From positions 54,031,712 to 54,095,711 of the forward strand of contig JAPXFY010000026.1 in assembly GCA_030674185.1 (NCBI GenBank): 64,000 bases of DNA. Reading direction: 5' to 3'. Numbering within the stretch: the stretch's first letter is position 1; each line of letters starts with the position of its first letter. Of this stretch, positions 23,047-34,311 are shown piece by piece. The notes below the pieces were generated by a model. That model made no database searches. It worked only from the letters and a program-made list of their open reading frames with translations, and was not told the DNA's origin. A program made the position numbers and the translations under genes. This DNA is from Monoplex corrugatus (Eukaryota; Mollusca; Gastropoda; Littorinimorpha; Ranellidae).

Positions 23047-24845
23047 TATGTCTATGCCACTCCGAATGCTAAATTCCATCACTACTTTATGAAGATGAGT
23101 GACAAAGTGTAACAGTGTGTGAGATCAAGAAGACTGCAACACTACTACACTGCTTGGTATATATCAGGTAACTGCAGTAACTCAAGCCCACATTACAGCA
23201 GTGTGGTTATTTTCGTCTGTGTGATAGTTTTCGCGTGAAATAAATCATCCAGTGATTCCTCATTCATAACATTCTTGCAGGTACTACACCATGGTGCACA
23301 GTAAGCTACATCAGAAGTCATGCTGTACTGTTGTACTTTGTGAAATTGTTTGTTATTACCCATTATGATTTATAATGTGTGTGTTTGTTCTTTCATCTTA
23401 CGTCTTTTGGTGTGATCTGTCCACAGTGTCACTGTATGTATTGTAGTATCAGGGAAAATCACAAACAAACACATGGACATACAAATCAAAATTAGAAAAA
23501 TATGTGGAGGTGGGTGGGGAAGAGAGGAAACAGAAAGTTTAAAAGGAAGACATTAAGAACACAGAAAAGAAATTTGAGTGAGTAGATAATTGGGATTGAC
23601 ACTTAACAGTACTAATGATAAGTATGAAGGAAATTATCACAAAACACATATTTGATAACATTAAAATAATGCATAAAGAAATTTTAGAAAACATAATTTG
23701 ATGTTTCTTCTTTAAATGCGCTGCAGTCACATACGAAAATAAACAGTAATAACAATTGGATATGGAAGTATGTTAAGATTATTTTCGTATGAGCTGGTCA
23801 GAAAGTTTTATCCTTTCTCATGACAAAAACGTTTCATTTAAATGTTCAGAATGTATAGTCTATAAAAGTAAAGTTAGTGAGTTGTAAGCTTCTTTCACTA
23901 AAGTTTATAAATACAGCTACATTCGCCCAGTGAAATATGACTTTTCTACTTTAAATGTAGGAACAAAAAAATCAGGTCCTACATTTTCATTGTCTCGGAT
24001 TAGTACACTGGTAAAAAATATGGAAATGGTTGTGGTACTTTTCATTGACATGATATTTTGCTGCAGTAATGTTGACGAGTTGACGTGTTTATCTTTTTGA
24101 GGCGTTTGTATAATGACACCAAATGTGACTTGTAACATTTCCCAAGCAGGGACATGTGTTGTGGATGGTTTGTCAGTTATAAACTCAGAGAACAACTATT
24201 GATTTGACATTGATACCATTGTTACTAGTTCCATCCACGTCACCTGTCACCTGTCACCTATCAGTATCATCAGCGTCACAACTCTCTTCTGTGTCCTCTG
24301 GTCTTGGCTTTTCTGTGCTACTTTGTAGACTTTAGAACGCTGCTGTTGGTGATGTTGTTCATATAGAAGGTGGGTGGTCTGTTCATATTTCTTTTAGCCT
24401 CCACTGTCCCTCACAAAACTGCTGTCATTAGGGTTGTGTTGGTGTTGCCAGTTACATATCTGACGTATCGCAATTTTTCATCCTCTTCCTGTGAACTGAC
24501 AAAGACACTTTTGGAAGCGATCTTCACAATATTAATAATCAATGAAGAATCAACCCATACGATGAAACACACACACTAACATTATTCCAAAGTATAATTA
24601 CACATGCACAAACTGGTCCTTTCTTGAGAATCATCTTTCTGATCAAGAATACAGATAACAATGAACATGGAGATGTTGTATTCAATGGATTCCATGACAC
24701 CCTTTTAGTTGCCAAAGACATCAGTTCTAAGACAGAAGTCTAGGTAATGTTTGGTGGATAGACACTTGACAGAAAGTGGTTCAATAAAATAAAAACAAGA
24801 TCTATGTCAAAGACAGAAAATCAGAATTGAAAAATGCAAAAACTT
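23047..24845. repeat. Inverted segmental duplication, locus copy 1 (holds empty insertion sites)
   Basis: Its reverse complement matches the flanks and interstices of 40601-45620. Landmarks: CCACCTCCACATATTTTTCT (complement, about 23497-23516) is uninterrupted here but split by a Tc1 family B element at 43588. The GAACTAGTAACAATGG string (complement, about 24215) is uninterrupted here but holds Tc1 family A at 41231. No convincing gene is seen in the block. One isolated unit of the 34-bp minisatellite sits at about 23417-23451. Confidence 0.88.
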
Positions 24846-25425
24846 TGGACATGATACTGCAACACATAGAGTGAAACTTTGTACATGATACTGCAACATA
24901 TACAGTGACACTGTGGACATTATACTACAACACATACAGTGACACTATGGACATGATACTACAACACATACAGTGACACTGTGGACATGATATTGCAACA
25001 TATACAGTGATATTATGGACATTATACTACAACACATACAGTGACACTGTGGACATGATACTGCAACACATACAGTGACATGGTGGACATGATACTGCAA
25101 CATATACAGTGACACTATGGACATGATACTGCAACACATACAGTGACACTGTGGACATGATACTACAACACATACAGTGACACTGTGGACATGATACTGC
25201 AACATACAACACATACAGTGACACTGTGGACATGATACTGCAACACATACAGTGACACTGTGGACATGATACTACAACATACAACACATACAGTTGCACA
25301 TTGGACATGATACTACAACACATACAGTAACACTATGGACATGATACTACAACACATACAGTGACACTGTGGACATGATACTGCAACACATTCAGTGACA
25401 CTGTGGACATGATACTGCACAAAAA
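24846..25425 (-). repeat. 34-bp minisatellite, block 1 (about 17 copies, minus orientation)
   Basis: Units contain ACATACAGTGACACTGTGGA and CATGATACTACAAC, the complement of the large array at 38347-40600. A few units carry an extra CATACAACA. The open frames across it (MCCSIMSTVSLY-like) arise from the repeat and are not a gene. Confidence 0.95.
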
Positions 25426-25499
25426 CATTTTATATTCTATCAATTTCCATTAAATCTTGAGAAAATCAGTCAACCTCACGGTAGTGCAGATGTATCAAA

Positions 25500-25960
25500 G
25501 TGTGATGATGAACAGACAGAAGAATTCTACACTCAGCTTCAAATGGTCATGAATGGTTGACGAGAAAGACATCCACATTGTTCTGGGTGACTGGAACGTT
25601 AAGTTTGGTGTAGATGCCCAAGATGACTGGAGCAATTTCTGTGTTCCCTATTGTAACGAGAGTACCAGTGATGGGGGACTACACCTGTTAGTGACACTGA
25701 ATTAGTTTTTGCATACATTCTTAATCAACATTAAGCATTCTGAAGATAAACTTAGCATTTCCCAAATGGTCGGCATCACAGTCAATGTATTATATCGTTG
25801 TGAAGAACTGGAACAGGTCATGAGTGGGGCTAAAACAACGACGTTTGCAGGAGCTGACCTTGGCAATGAACATGACCTGTGCTTAATGAACGTTAAAGTA
25901 TGGTTGAAAAAAACAAAAGGAATGAAAAATAGTTGTCTCAAAACATCCTCGCATCACTAA
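25500..25960 (+). mobile_element. Degenerate RTE-type LINE endonuclease fragment
   Basis: Conceptual translation gives DIHIVLGDWNVKFGVDAQDD, CVPYCNESTSDGGLHLL and later TTFAGADLGNEHDLCLM. These align by eye with VQGDWNAKIGEDEHNNW, GQYCNPETNERGLRLL and RSFPGADIGSDHELVMM of the LINE at 16.5-17.4 kb. Stops and indels are frequent, and the RT is not seen. Confidence 0.72.
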
Positions 25961-26729
25961 ACAATTTCAAACCGCCGAGGGAGGAAAATTCGCCCACTAC
26001 TCAGTAGTAGTACTGCTTGAAGAAGATCTTGAACTCTCTCAAAAAAGCAACAAGCCAATTTCATTTCTACACCAGTTCTGTAGTAACACAACAGTAACCA
26101 GCAGCAAGCTATCAGAGTCGTAACGCAACAGCCGATTGGTACGGCCGAGTCAAACAAAATCATGTAATAACCGCACGTGGTCAACGTTCACAGCTGGACT
26201 AATGCTGGCCTGTTGCATGGGCTATCAGAGTTCGAAACTGGTATACTCCCCCTCCCTCATACCAATTGAGGTTTGCTGTCTACACCCCCTTCCTCCAAAA
26301 CCATTTGTTCCCTTGTGTGCCACAGAACCTCTCGCCATTTTTAACAATGATGACTGAAACAACACAAGAAGTCTTGTGGAAAAGCCAATGCAAATTAAGC
26401 AAAACATCACAAATAATATCTGGAGAAGTATGACGGTGAAATTCAGTGCTGTTATATACACGAGAACTGGTCAAAGAATGAAGAGTAAAAAAGAAAGCTG
26501 GATCGAGCATCAACGTAAGACATTGAGAAAAACCCTGATAACGACACAATAGCTTTTAAGACTGTTGCAGACTTAACCAAACAAAAGTAAAGTCAGCATC
26601 ATTCTGGGCAAAGATAGCAACTATCTCACGCAGGAAAAAGACACCATGAAATAGTTGACAATGTACTGCTCTGAATATGTGGTATAAGTACATTGGAAGG
26701 TCTGTGTATAATCGTTTTTAGGAAATTGC
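25961..26729. other. Stretch without clear feature
   Basis: Possibly the continuing decay product of the preceding LINE (pieces such as the K-rich stretch near 26470 occur), but I cannot support any frame. Confidence 0.35.
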
Positions 26730-28150
26730 TATTCTAGAAAAAAACAAGTGTTCCAGCCCAAAACTTCTTACACTCTAAGGAACAAAGGAAACATCCAGGT
26801 CATGACTCCTTGATGTCCCTCTGCAGAGACAATTTTCTGAAACACAAATTAGTCTTCCATCTGAGTTTGAACCCTCACATCCAATGTTGTTAGACGTCTT
26901 AGTGCCACGTCACCCTTGTTACAGATGTTTCAATCACTCTAAGCCATTGGACACTGGCAACAAGGTAATTTTATGTCTTATGAAATTCAATTTTGTTTCT
27001 GCTTGACCAGAGATCCAGTTGGAAGTCTTTTTAGCTGTTTTTGCCACTGCCTTTAGGGCTCTTTCCCAGAAACTGAGATCTGTTTCATAAAGTTATGGGC
27101 AGATCAACCCCTTTGCTCCAGCGTCTATGGCGATAACTTTGGTTTGAAAACCGGATTTCTTTAAACTGCTGGCCAGACTGGCATACTTTTAAATCTTGTA
27201 GATATTCATTTTGTCCTTTGTACTTTCATACAGCTCAGTGAGTCTGATCAGAATCATTCATTGTAGTGAATGGGAGTGGATAATGATGTCTGCTCCCATG
27301 CCACTCTTCCTGATGATTCCTGGATGTTTTTTCTTTTTCATTGTGGAAGATCTGCTGTGTTCTCCCAGTCATTTTTGCCACCCAGGAAATCCTGTTCCAT
27401 GTTCTTGATGCCACAGCTTTTTCAGGCCACAGTTTGCTGCCTCCTGCCATGTCAAAGTGTGCAGGAGCCTCTCCTCTGGCAGTACTGATCACATATGTGA
27501 TCTCTTGAAGCACTTGATTGTACAGCCGTGTACATGGTTCTTTGAGCTGGCGTACTTTGCTTGAGCTCAAGACGAGTTCCATTGTTTGCTCTGGCACAGC
27601 AAGCAAGGTCACCTGACTTCCCTCGTTCTATCTAAGAATGTAAGGGGCCATGTGCATATGTCGTTCCAGCTGAGACTTCTTCAGAGTGCACTTTCCCACA
27701 TTGTCTGTTGTCCCTGGTGGCCTTGTTGGACTGTTTTCTAGATTCTTCTGGCACCGCTTCTTCATTAACCATCTGTATCACCTTGTCTGTCTTTGATTTT
27801 CCTTTGGCCTTTGAACACCATTCCATTTTGTTTATTCTAGTTCCTGCCTATTGACTTGCTTTTCTGTGATCATGAGGCGTTCTGACACTGTGTCCACTGC
27901 TTCATATATACTTTCAGCCAGTCTTCAGATTAGGCTCTATTGATCTCACAACATATCTTCCAGACCCTCAAGCATGCTCAGAGACCTGACCTTTTCCACC
28001 CCCCAACGATGGATTTTGTAGAGTAGCTTCAGATTTGCCTGCAGACTATAGAGCGTAATGTCAGTGAGACACGATGGGACACCAAGTCATTTCTGTTTGC
28101 GTTTCTTAATTTTGGCCTCCATGGTTTATCACTGCGCTACAGCTGATTTC
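26730..28150 (-). mobile_element. LINE 3' fragment with C-terminal PD-(D/E)XK-like domain, degenerate
   Basis: On the minus strand, frames at 27826-27632 and 27612-27235 and the stretch to about 27010 give, in order, EEVSAGTTYA, TRLYNQVLQEITYV, GADIIIHSHS, LTELYES and KAVAKTAKKTSNWI. They parallel the fragment at 35601-36371 (MRPDIALHSDSS, IELTVLYESRMET, KAMAEAAERSSSWI). The RPD...(I)ELT pattern is that of the restriction-like nuclease region found at the C-terminus of some LINEs (inference). The 3' terminal block, complement of 26775-26825, shares GGAGTCATGACCTGGATG with the other copy. Confidence 0.65.
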
Positions 28151-28324
28151 GTATGTCAGTAGAGGGTCAGACGAACTTGAGAATCAATATCATCTGCAGG
28201 GACCAGAATTTGTGTTTGCCAACGAAGCCACCACACCAGTCTACTATTTGCAGAATTGTTTTGCTTGGTTTCTTTCCATTCCACCTTCCACAGTTCTTGA
28301 CTGGATGTTCTGTCACTAACGGAT

Positions 28325-28690
28325 TGACTTCAGTAAACACAAGACTCTGCTAGTATTTATTTGACTTCAGTAAACACAAGACTGCTAGTATTTATTTGAC
28401 TAGTAACACAAGACTGCTGTATTTATTGATTCAGTAACACAAGACTGCTAGTATTTATTTGACTTCAGTAAACACAAGACTGCTAGTATTTATTTGACTT
28501 CAGTAAACACAAAACTGCTAGTATTTATTTGACTTCGTAGTAAACACAAGACTCTGCTAGTATTTATTTGACTTCAGTAAACACAAGACTGCTAGTATTT
28601 ATTTGACTTCAGTAAACACAGACTGCTGTATTATTATCGTACACAGACTGCTAGTATTTATTTGACTTCGTAAACAGATGCTGTTATTGT
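28325..28690. repeat. 35-bp minisatellite, about 10 copies
   Basis: Unit TAGTATTTATTTGACTTCAG + TAAACACAAGACTGC. Several units carry short deletions (28395-28440, 28620-28690), which may reflect real decay or consensus errors in a hard-to-sequence array. Confidence 0.92.
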
Positions 28691-28724
28691 AGTAAAAAAA
28701 ACAAGAATCTCACATCACTCCCTT

Positions 28725-28910
28725 GCTTCATTTTTTCCACTGGTTGCCTGTTTCTCAAAGAATTTCATGCTAAATTAATACTTAATGTTACACAGTGTAA
28801 TAATGGTGCTGCACCTACTTATCTTTGAGACCACCCCAACATGTGCACTCCTGCCCGATCTCTATATTCTGCCCCTTTGTGTGCTCACACTGTTGTTCTA
28901 CCCCCTCCTA
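28725..28910 (+). mobile_element. Degenerate CR1/L2-like LINE fragment
   Basis: Translation with two stops gives FHWLPVSQRISC, NNGAAPTYL, NMCTPARSLYSAPL, matching the C-terminal HWLPVSKRIQYKL and LEIYVPS..LRSAS region of the LINE at 46620-47636. It is followed by an AT-rich (ATT)n-like tract at 29040-29140 that could be the element tail. Confidence 0.6.
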
Positions 28911-29309
28911 TACTCCCACACCTGGTCTGCATATATTTTGTACCGCTGATTTTTTTGTTATTGCCAGTGAATGTATTGGTGAATGAGAGTGCATGCTTTG
29001 ATTTGATTTGTATTTTTAATATTTCCCTCCGTATAAATGTCGCTGATACTATTATCATCATCATTATTATTATTGTTATCATTACAATTATAATTGTTGT
29101 TATTTTCCTTGAATTTATTATTGTTTTTATTATAAATAACATAGCACCACACAAAACTGTATCTGGTTAGACAGATAGGAGTTACTGTGTGGTATGTACC
29201 AGGACATGGACAAGATAAATCAATTTGTTTACTGCCAGTAAAATTATCATGCATTATTGTAGATGTAAGTTTCACAGTCAAAGGCAAAGTCAGAACAAAA
29301 TTGAGGCAG

Positions 29310-29650
29310 CTGAAATGTGGTTTTTAAAAAGAATGTGAAGCGTTCCATGGACAGCAAAGAAAACAAACGAGACAGTCCTGAAAGAAGCAAACACAAACAG
29401 AACATTGATGACAAAGATTAGGGAATACAAGCAATATTTATAGGATATTCTATGAAACAAGAGAAGTTTGTACACATAGTCACAACAGAAAATCTAAAGG
29501 GAAAAGAACACCAGTGTTTAACAGTTTTGCACCGTGGGTGCGCACACGAAGGGTAGAAGATATACTTGTAGTGACAGAAACTAGATTTGTATGGAGTGCC
29601 ATGATTGCCAAGGCCATGTGGCACGCACATGATGATGATGACGAACGTTA
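29310..29650 (+). mobile_element. RTE-type LINE 3' end fragment
   Basis: Pieces WFLKRM, SVPWTAKKTNETVLKEANTN, REYKQYL and FNSFAPWVRTRRVEDILVVT, ending in a CATGATGATGATGACG tail, resemble the extreme C-terminus of RTE-type endonuclease-RT proteins. Related to 11105-11475, but less degenerate. 5' truncated. Confidence 0.68.
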
Positions 29651-29690
29651 CCACACCTATCCACTTTGGATATCAAACTTGTTTAGGTAT

Positions 29691-30436
29691 AAATAAAGTG
29701 GTTGTCATCCATCCTCTTTTCAACGTGAGCCAACAATTCACAACAACTTTTTTTAGGAAACAGTACACCGTTAAAAGTGTTGTAATTATATGAAATGTAT
29801 GTAACAGACTTGTCAAGTAACAACATAGTTTGAACGGATGAAACTGACAGGCGAGCTTAATTATATCAAATGACGTATCTGTGCTGTGTACGTTGTATTG
29901 TGAGCGTGTGCAAGTTGTCTACAAAAGAATGTGTTTCAGAACTGATGACAATGGTTTGCCTTCAGAGTGATCTTCTCTGGTGAGTTCTCTCATCTTGCCT
30001 TAGTCCGGGTCTGTAGATACTCAATTCAATTGGAGAAGTTGGCATCGAGCAAGAATATTGAGGCATGCACATTCAGAAAACTGCTGTCAAGATGTTGATA
30101 CTTTATCAAAGAGAGACCTAACACACTGTAAAATGAGAAATGCGTACCACTCAATCATTTATTGTTGTTGCTGTTGCTTACAACTTAGCTATAGTTTGCC
30201 AGCCATGGCAAAACTTTATATTCTCGTCACGTCCTTCAGATAGTAAGCTCTAAATTCACTTTTCAAGTAAATTAACACTGTGATACTTTGGTAAGCCTCT
30301 TCATCATAATTCAACACAGAATCTAACCTTTCATGTTCTACTGGTCTCTTTCACGTTCTTGCTTTTCATTTCCAACGAGTCGACGAGGAGAACATGTAAT
30401 ATCTCTAAATCTGCAGGCAACACACAGGTAAAACAT
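29691..30436. other. Stretch without recognisable feature
   Basis: AT-rich, short frames only; nothing repetitive or coding that I can support. Confidence 0.45.
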
Positions 30437-30555
30437 ACATTCAGCAATTAAGCGAGCTGCATGCGTTACATCATGATGCAGTGCGCTATACACACACAGA
30501 CTCATGCACACTCACCCATGTACTCACAAAAGTAAAACTGCAGGCTGAAGAAGTA
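30437..30555. repeat. About 100-bp dispersed repeat, copy 1
   Basis: TTCAGCAATTAAGCGAGCTG through AAAACTGCAGGCTGAA is found again at 33108-33212 in the same orientation. The only large difference is 16 bases (near CATGCACACTCACC) present here and absent there. The core holds an imperfect palindrome around TGCATGCGTTACATCATGAT. Confidence 0.85.
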
Positions 30556-30744
30556 GCACTCACTGGTTTTACCCAATGCTAAAGACAGGCCTAGCTCGCT
30601 GTTCAGGCTCTCAAGAGTAATGTGCACACCAGCCCAAATTATGCTGATATACATTGTTAAATACTATTCGTCTTTTCTTGCCAGAGGTTTCACAAGCTAC
30701 TGACAGAAGCTATCTGGCATTATTTATAAAAGCATGGTTTCCTC

Positions 30745-30761
30745 AACACACACACACACAC

Positions 30762-30821
<60 letters not shown>

Positions 30822-30843
30822 GCACACACATACACACACACAT
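30745..30843. repeat. (CA)n microsatellite
   Basis: Pure CA with a few CATA and CGCA variants. Open frames across it are artefacts. Confidence 0.95.
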
Positions 30844-31500
30844 ATTTTCTTAATCACAAATGAATATGATTTTGTTTCTAATGAAGCATATCCTCTACCC
30901 ATTATTCTCTCCCCCTTCCCTCTCTGTCTCTGAAAAAGGAAAACTTTTCTTCAAGCTGGAATCATGCCATAAATCACTAGAAAATGTTTTAGATGGTACA
31001 GTGATTATCCACGATTTATGTCATTGTGTATTTGGTTACAATGACGAGCAGACTGACAAAAATAGTTCTATAGGGACTTACAAATGTCATTTGTATCGAA
31101 ATACAGTTATAGCGCAAGCAGCAACAAGATTATTTTCTTCATGAAGAAGTTGCTGCTTGATTTATTATCCAGCAGTCAATAATAAACTCTGCGGAAAAAG
31201 TTAAGGACCGCCCTCGAAAAAACCAGCTGACTTCATCTGTGCCAAACTCCTTGTTCCTAAGTTTATAAAATCAAATGGCTGTCAGGCCGAACACACCAGT
31301 GGGTGAGCAATGCTGTGTTAGCCTGAAACTTGCTCGGGAACCACGGAGGCCTGGCTAGGGCACGAGGCAGAAACTGCCAAACTGCAAGAAGTGGACCATT
31401 TTTACGCTGGCGCGTGGGCAAGCCCGGGCGGAAAAGATTAAAAATTCGTTGTGCACATGCAGGGGGGATGTCTTGAGAGGGAACTGTTGTCACCACTTAG

Positions 31501-31507
31501 GCTTTAT
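31501..31507 (+). promoter_or_regulatory. Candidate TATA box of family C transposase
   Basis: GCTTTATAG lies 40 bases upstream of the ATG at 31545. A GCTTTATAA string lies 35-45 bases before the ATG in families A (41549-41557) and B (43908-43916), which supports function, although a start site that close leaves a very short leader. Confidence 0.5.
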
Positions 31508-31544
31508 AGCCCCGCGATTTTCCGCTAGCCACCATCTCCTCACC

Positions 31545-32573
31545 ATGCCTCCCAGACGAAAGGAGACCACCTTCAACAAAGCCCGGGCCATCGCATGGCT
31601 GCAGGACGGCGTAAGCAAGCGAGAAGTGGGCAGACGACTTGCGGTGTCCCATTCTGTCGTGGTCAGGCTGCATCAGAAGTTCCAGGCCACCAACAGCGTT
31701 CTCGAGAGGCCCAGGTCAGGACGGCCTAAGAAGACAACACAGCGTGAAGATCGCTTCATCAGAAGACAAGCTCTGCAGCAGCGAGGCACCACTGCAAACA
31801 TCATCAGGGACCAGCTGAGGGAGGCAACACACACCAACGTCAGCACGAAGACCATCCGCAAACGCCGGCACGAAGTTGGTCTGCGATCACGTCGTCCAGC
31901 TGTACGGCCACGACTGACAGCAGCTCATCGCCAGGCTCGTTTGGCGTTCTGTCACAACCATGCCAGATGGACACGCCAGCAATGGGCCGATGTGCTGTTC
32001 AGCGATGAGTCCCGCTTCACTCTGCACCATCAGGACGGTCGGGCTCGTGTGTGGAGGCGTCAGGGTGAGCGGTACGACAACGGTCTGGTGCAGGAGAGGG
32101 TGGCCTTCGGCGGGGGCTCCATCATGGTGTGGGGGGCCTTCAGTTTTCGACACAGAACCCCCCTCTACCACATTGTTGGCAACCTGACGGGCCAGCGCTA
32201 CAGAGATGAGATTGTCGCCCCTTTGGTTCTACCCGCTCTACAACAGATTGGTGTGCAGGCTGTGTTCCAGGACGATAATGCGACACCTCACAGAGCGAGG
32301 CTGGTAAACAACTTCATCCAGCAGGCTGGTGTCACCAGGATGAACTGGCCGGCCTGCAGCCCTGATTTTAACCCCATCGAGCACCTGTGGGATGAGCTGG
32401 ACAGGCGAGTGAGGAAGAACCACCCACCCCCAAGGAACCTGCAGCAACTGCTTCAGTTCCTGCAAATCGAATGGCAGGCCATTCCACAGGCCGTCTGCAG
32501 AAAGCTGGTAAACTCAATGAGGAACAGGACTGCAGAAGGCATCGCAAAACGCGGCGGACACACCCATTACTGA
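31545..32573 (+). CDS. Tc1-like DD34E transposase (family C), uninterrupted
   Basis: 342 residues. The ATG at 31545 (MPPRRKETTFNKARAIAWLQ) matches the start used by families A and B. An in-frame upstream ATG at 31449 would add 32 residues of leader with no homology. Helix-turn-helix regions occupy residues about 10-115 with an SGRPKKT linker. Catalytic landmarks are LFSDESRFTL (first D), FQDDNATPHRA (second D) and SPDFNPIEHLWDEL (E), with 34 residues between the last two. The core strand GGGSIMVWGAFS that is deleted in family A copy 1 is intact. The frame is free of stops, so the copy may be active or recently active. Confidence 0.93.
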   Translation: MPPRRKETTFNKARAIAWLQDGVSKREVGRRLAVSHSVVVRLHQKFQATNSVLERPRSGRPKKTTQREDRFIRRQALQQRGTTANIIRDQLREATHTNVSTKTIRKRRHEVGLRSRRPAVRPRLTAAHRQARLAFCHNHARWTRQQWADVLFSDESRFTLHHQDGRARVWRRQGERYDNGLVQERVAFGGGSIMVWGAFSFRHRTPLYHIVGNLTGQRYRDEIVAPLVLPALQQIGVQAVFQDDNATPHRARLVNNFIQQAGVTRMNWPACSPDFNPIEHLWDELDRRVRKNHPPPRNLQQLLQFLQIEWQAIPQAVCRKLVNSMRNRTAEGIAKRGGHTHY

Positions 32574-32789
32574 ACTGTTCGGACCTTGCCAATTTTGTTT
32601 TCGACCCCCATGTTGTTTCAGAGCTTGTTGACACGTAATGCGTGAATGAAATGTGACCATATTTTGGAAAAGAATCGCAGAGATAATGAATTAAACATGT
32701 TACAAATTTGATTCAATTTTGTTTGGTGATTTGGAAGCTGTGTTTGTTTGAGTAAGTGGTCCCTAACTTTTTCCTTTCAGTATATAACG

Positions 32790-33107
32790 CTGTACAGTTG
32801 TGTTCCTTTCATACAGATTATAAACAGTCTTCAAGTACCTTGAGTCCTGATAACTAACCTTACATGCTGAGCGCTGTTCTGTTGATTTTATTTTCCTCTA
32901 AGTTCATGTTTACATTTTGTTTTTAATCATGACGTAAGTGTGATGCTTTCCACTAAGGATTTGTTTTTTCCGTGTGTGGTGGTGTTCTGTTCTGATACTG
33001 ATCAGAATGAGTGTACTGTACACTTTTCTTCTTCACAAAATTAGCAGCTTCTGTTTTGAACCGTTTACAAAACAACAATTCTCTTTGTTTAACGCGCTGG
33101 CGATCTT
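32790..33107. other. Stretch without recognisable feature
   Basis: AT-rich DNA between the family C transposon and the dispersed repeat. Short frames only, no motif seen. Confidence 0.45.
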
Positions 33108-33212
33108 CAACATACTTTCAGCAATTAAGCGAGCTGCATGCGTTACATCATGATGCAGTGCGCTATACACACACAGTCTCATGTACTCACAAAAGTAAAA
33201 CTGCAGGCTGAA
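33108..33212. repeat. About 100-bp dispersed repeat, copy 2
   Basis: Second copy of the sequence at 30437-30555, same orientation, with one 16-base deletion. The pair flanks the family C transposon at distances of about 630 and 330 bases. Confidence 0.85.
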
Positions 33213-33675
33213 TTATTCTAATATTGCTAAATGTTTCAATGTTGTTATATTTGCATGTTGTTCTTTCCACTGCTAAACGTTGCATCGCACATAAAATATG
33301 AAACACTTTTGATTTTAGAAATAACTTGACAACACCCTGCTCTTTGAGTTTCATCTCTGTAACACTCTTTTACACTGTTTTAGAAAACAATACTTATTGT
33401 TGTCTCTTTATGTCTTGTTTTAATATGCTTTAAATTCTCCAAAAACATAACATGTTCCAGTTCATCTTTTCCAGAACATGAAAGAAAAAAAGCAAGATGA
33501 CAGGCGTAATGACAGGTATGGAAACAGACTGGGGCTGTCAAAAAGCGTAATCCTCCATTTCAGGGTGTCTTGCAAGGTTTTCCCAGCGTTTTGTCTGGTG
33601 AACACAGTAAACTGAATCAATGACTGCCAGAGTTCAAGCAAACACAAACCAGAAAACACAAAAAGTATAATTAAA

Positions 33676-33880
<205 letters not shown>

Positions 33881-34311
33881 ATGTATTTGTGATTGCCTTA
33901 AGTACACTTTACTGAATTTACTGGATTAGTACTTCAATCAAAATTTCTAAATGGACCAACAAGCAATGATTTTGCCATGCTACATAAAACAATGTTCATT
34001 GCTGAATGACATTTGTCCTGTATTATAGAGGGATCTCTAATTAACTTAAAAAGACAATATTTTGTATCTACACTATGCACAAAAGTTAAGGATCACTTGC
34101 ACAAAAATTCATAACTTTCAAAATAAGAAAGCCAATGCGTTGAAGTTTGGCAAACATTTAATTCCATGCTTTAGTGATAACGATACACAATTGCCTTCAA
34201 TTTCGAGCAATCGTTTGGTGTGTACATTTGATCAAAGTGGGTACGTATCTAAATTTGATTTCCCAAAGTCATTGAAATCACAAGACAGGGCATTCTGATG
34301 CTCCCAAAAGT

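Larger units (their letters stand above)
31185..32781 (+). mobile_element. Tc1-like transposon, family C (complete)
   Basis: Terminal inverted repeats share GGAAAAAGTTAAGGACC (left, about 31192) and its complement GGTCCCTAACTTTTTCC (right, about 32758-32774), bounded by TA. About 1.6 kb with one uninterrupted transposase. It is the only family C copy in the window and sits between the two copies of a dispersed repeat of about 100 bp (30437 and 33108). Confidence 0.92.

Noticed and set aside
24945..25323. Cys/His-rich frames over the 34-bp arrays (also 39174-40319)
   Set aside because: The peptide is the translation of the satellite unit in three rotating frames; no gene features.
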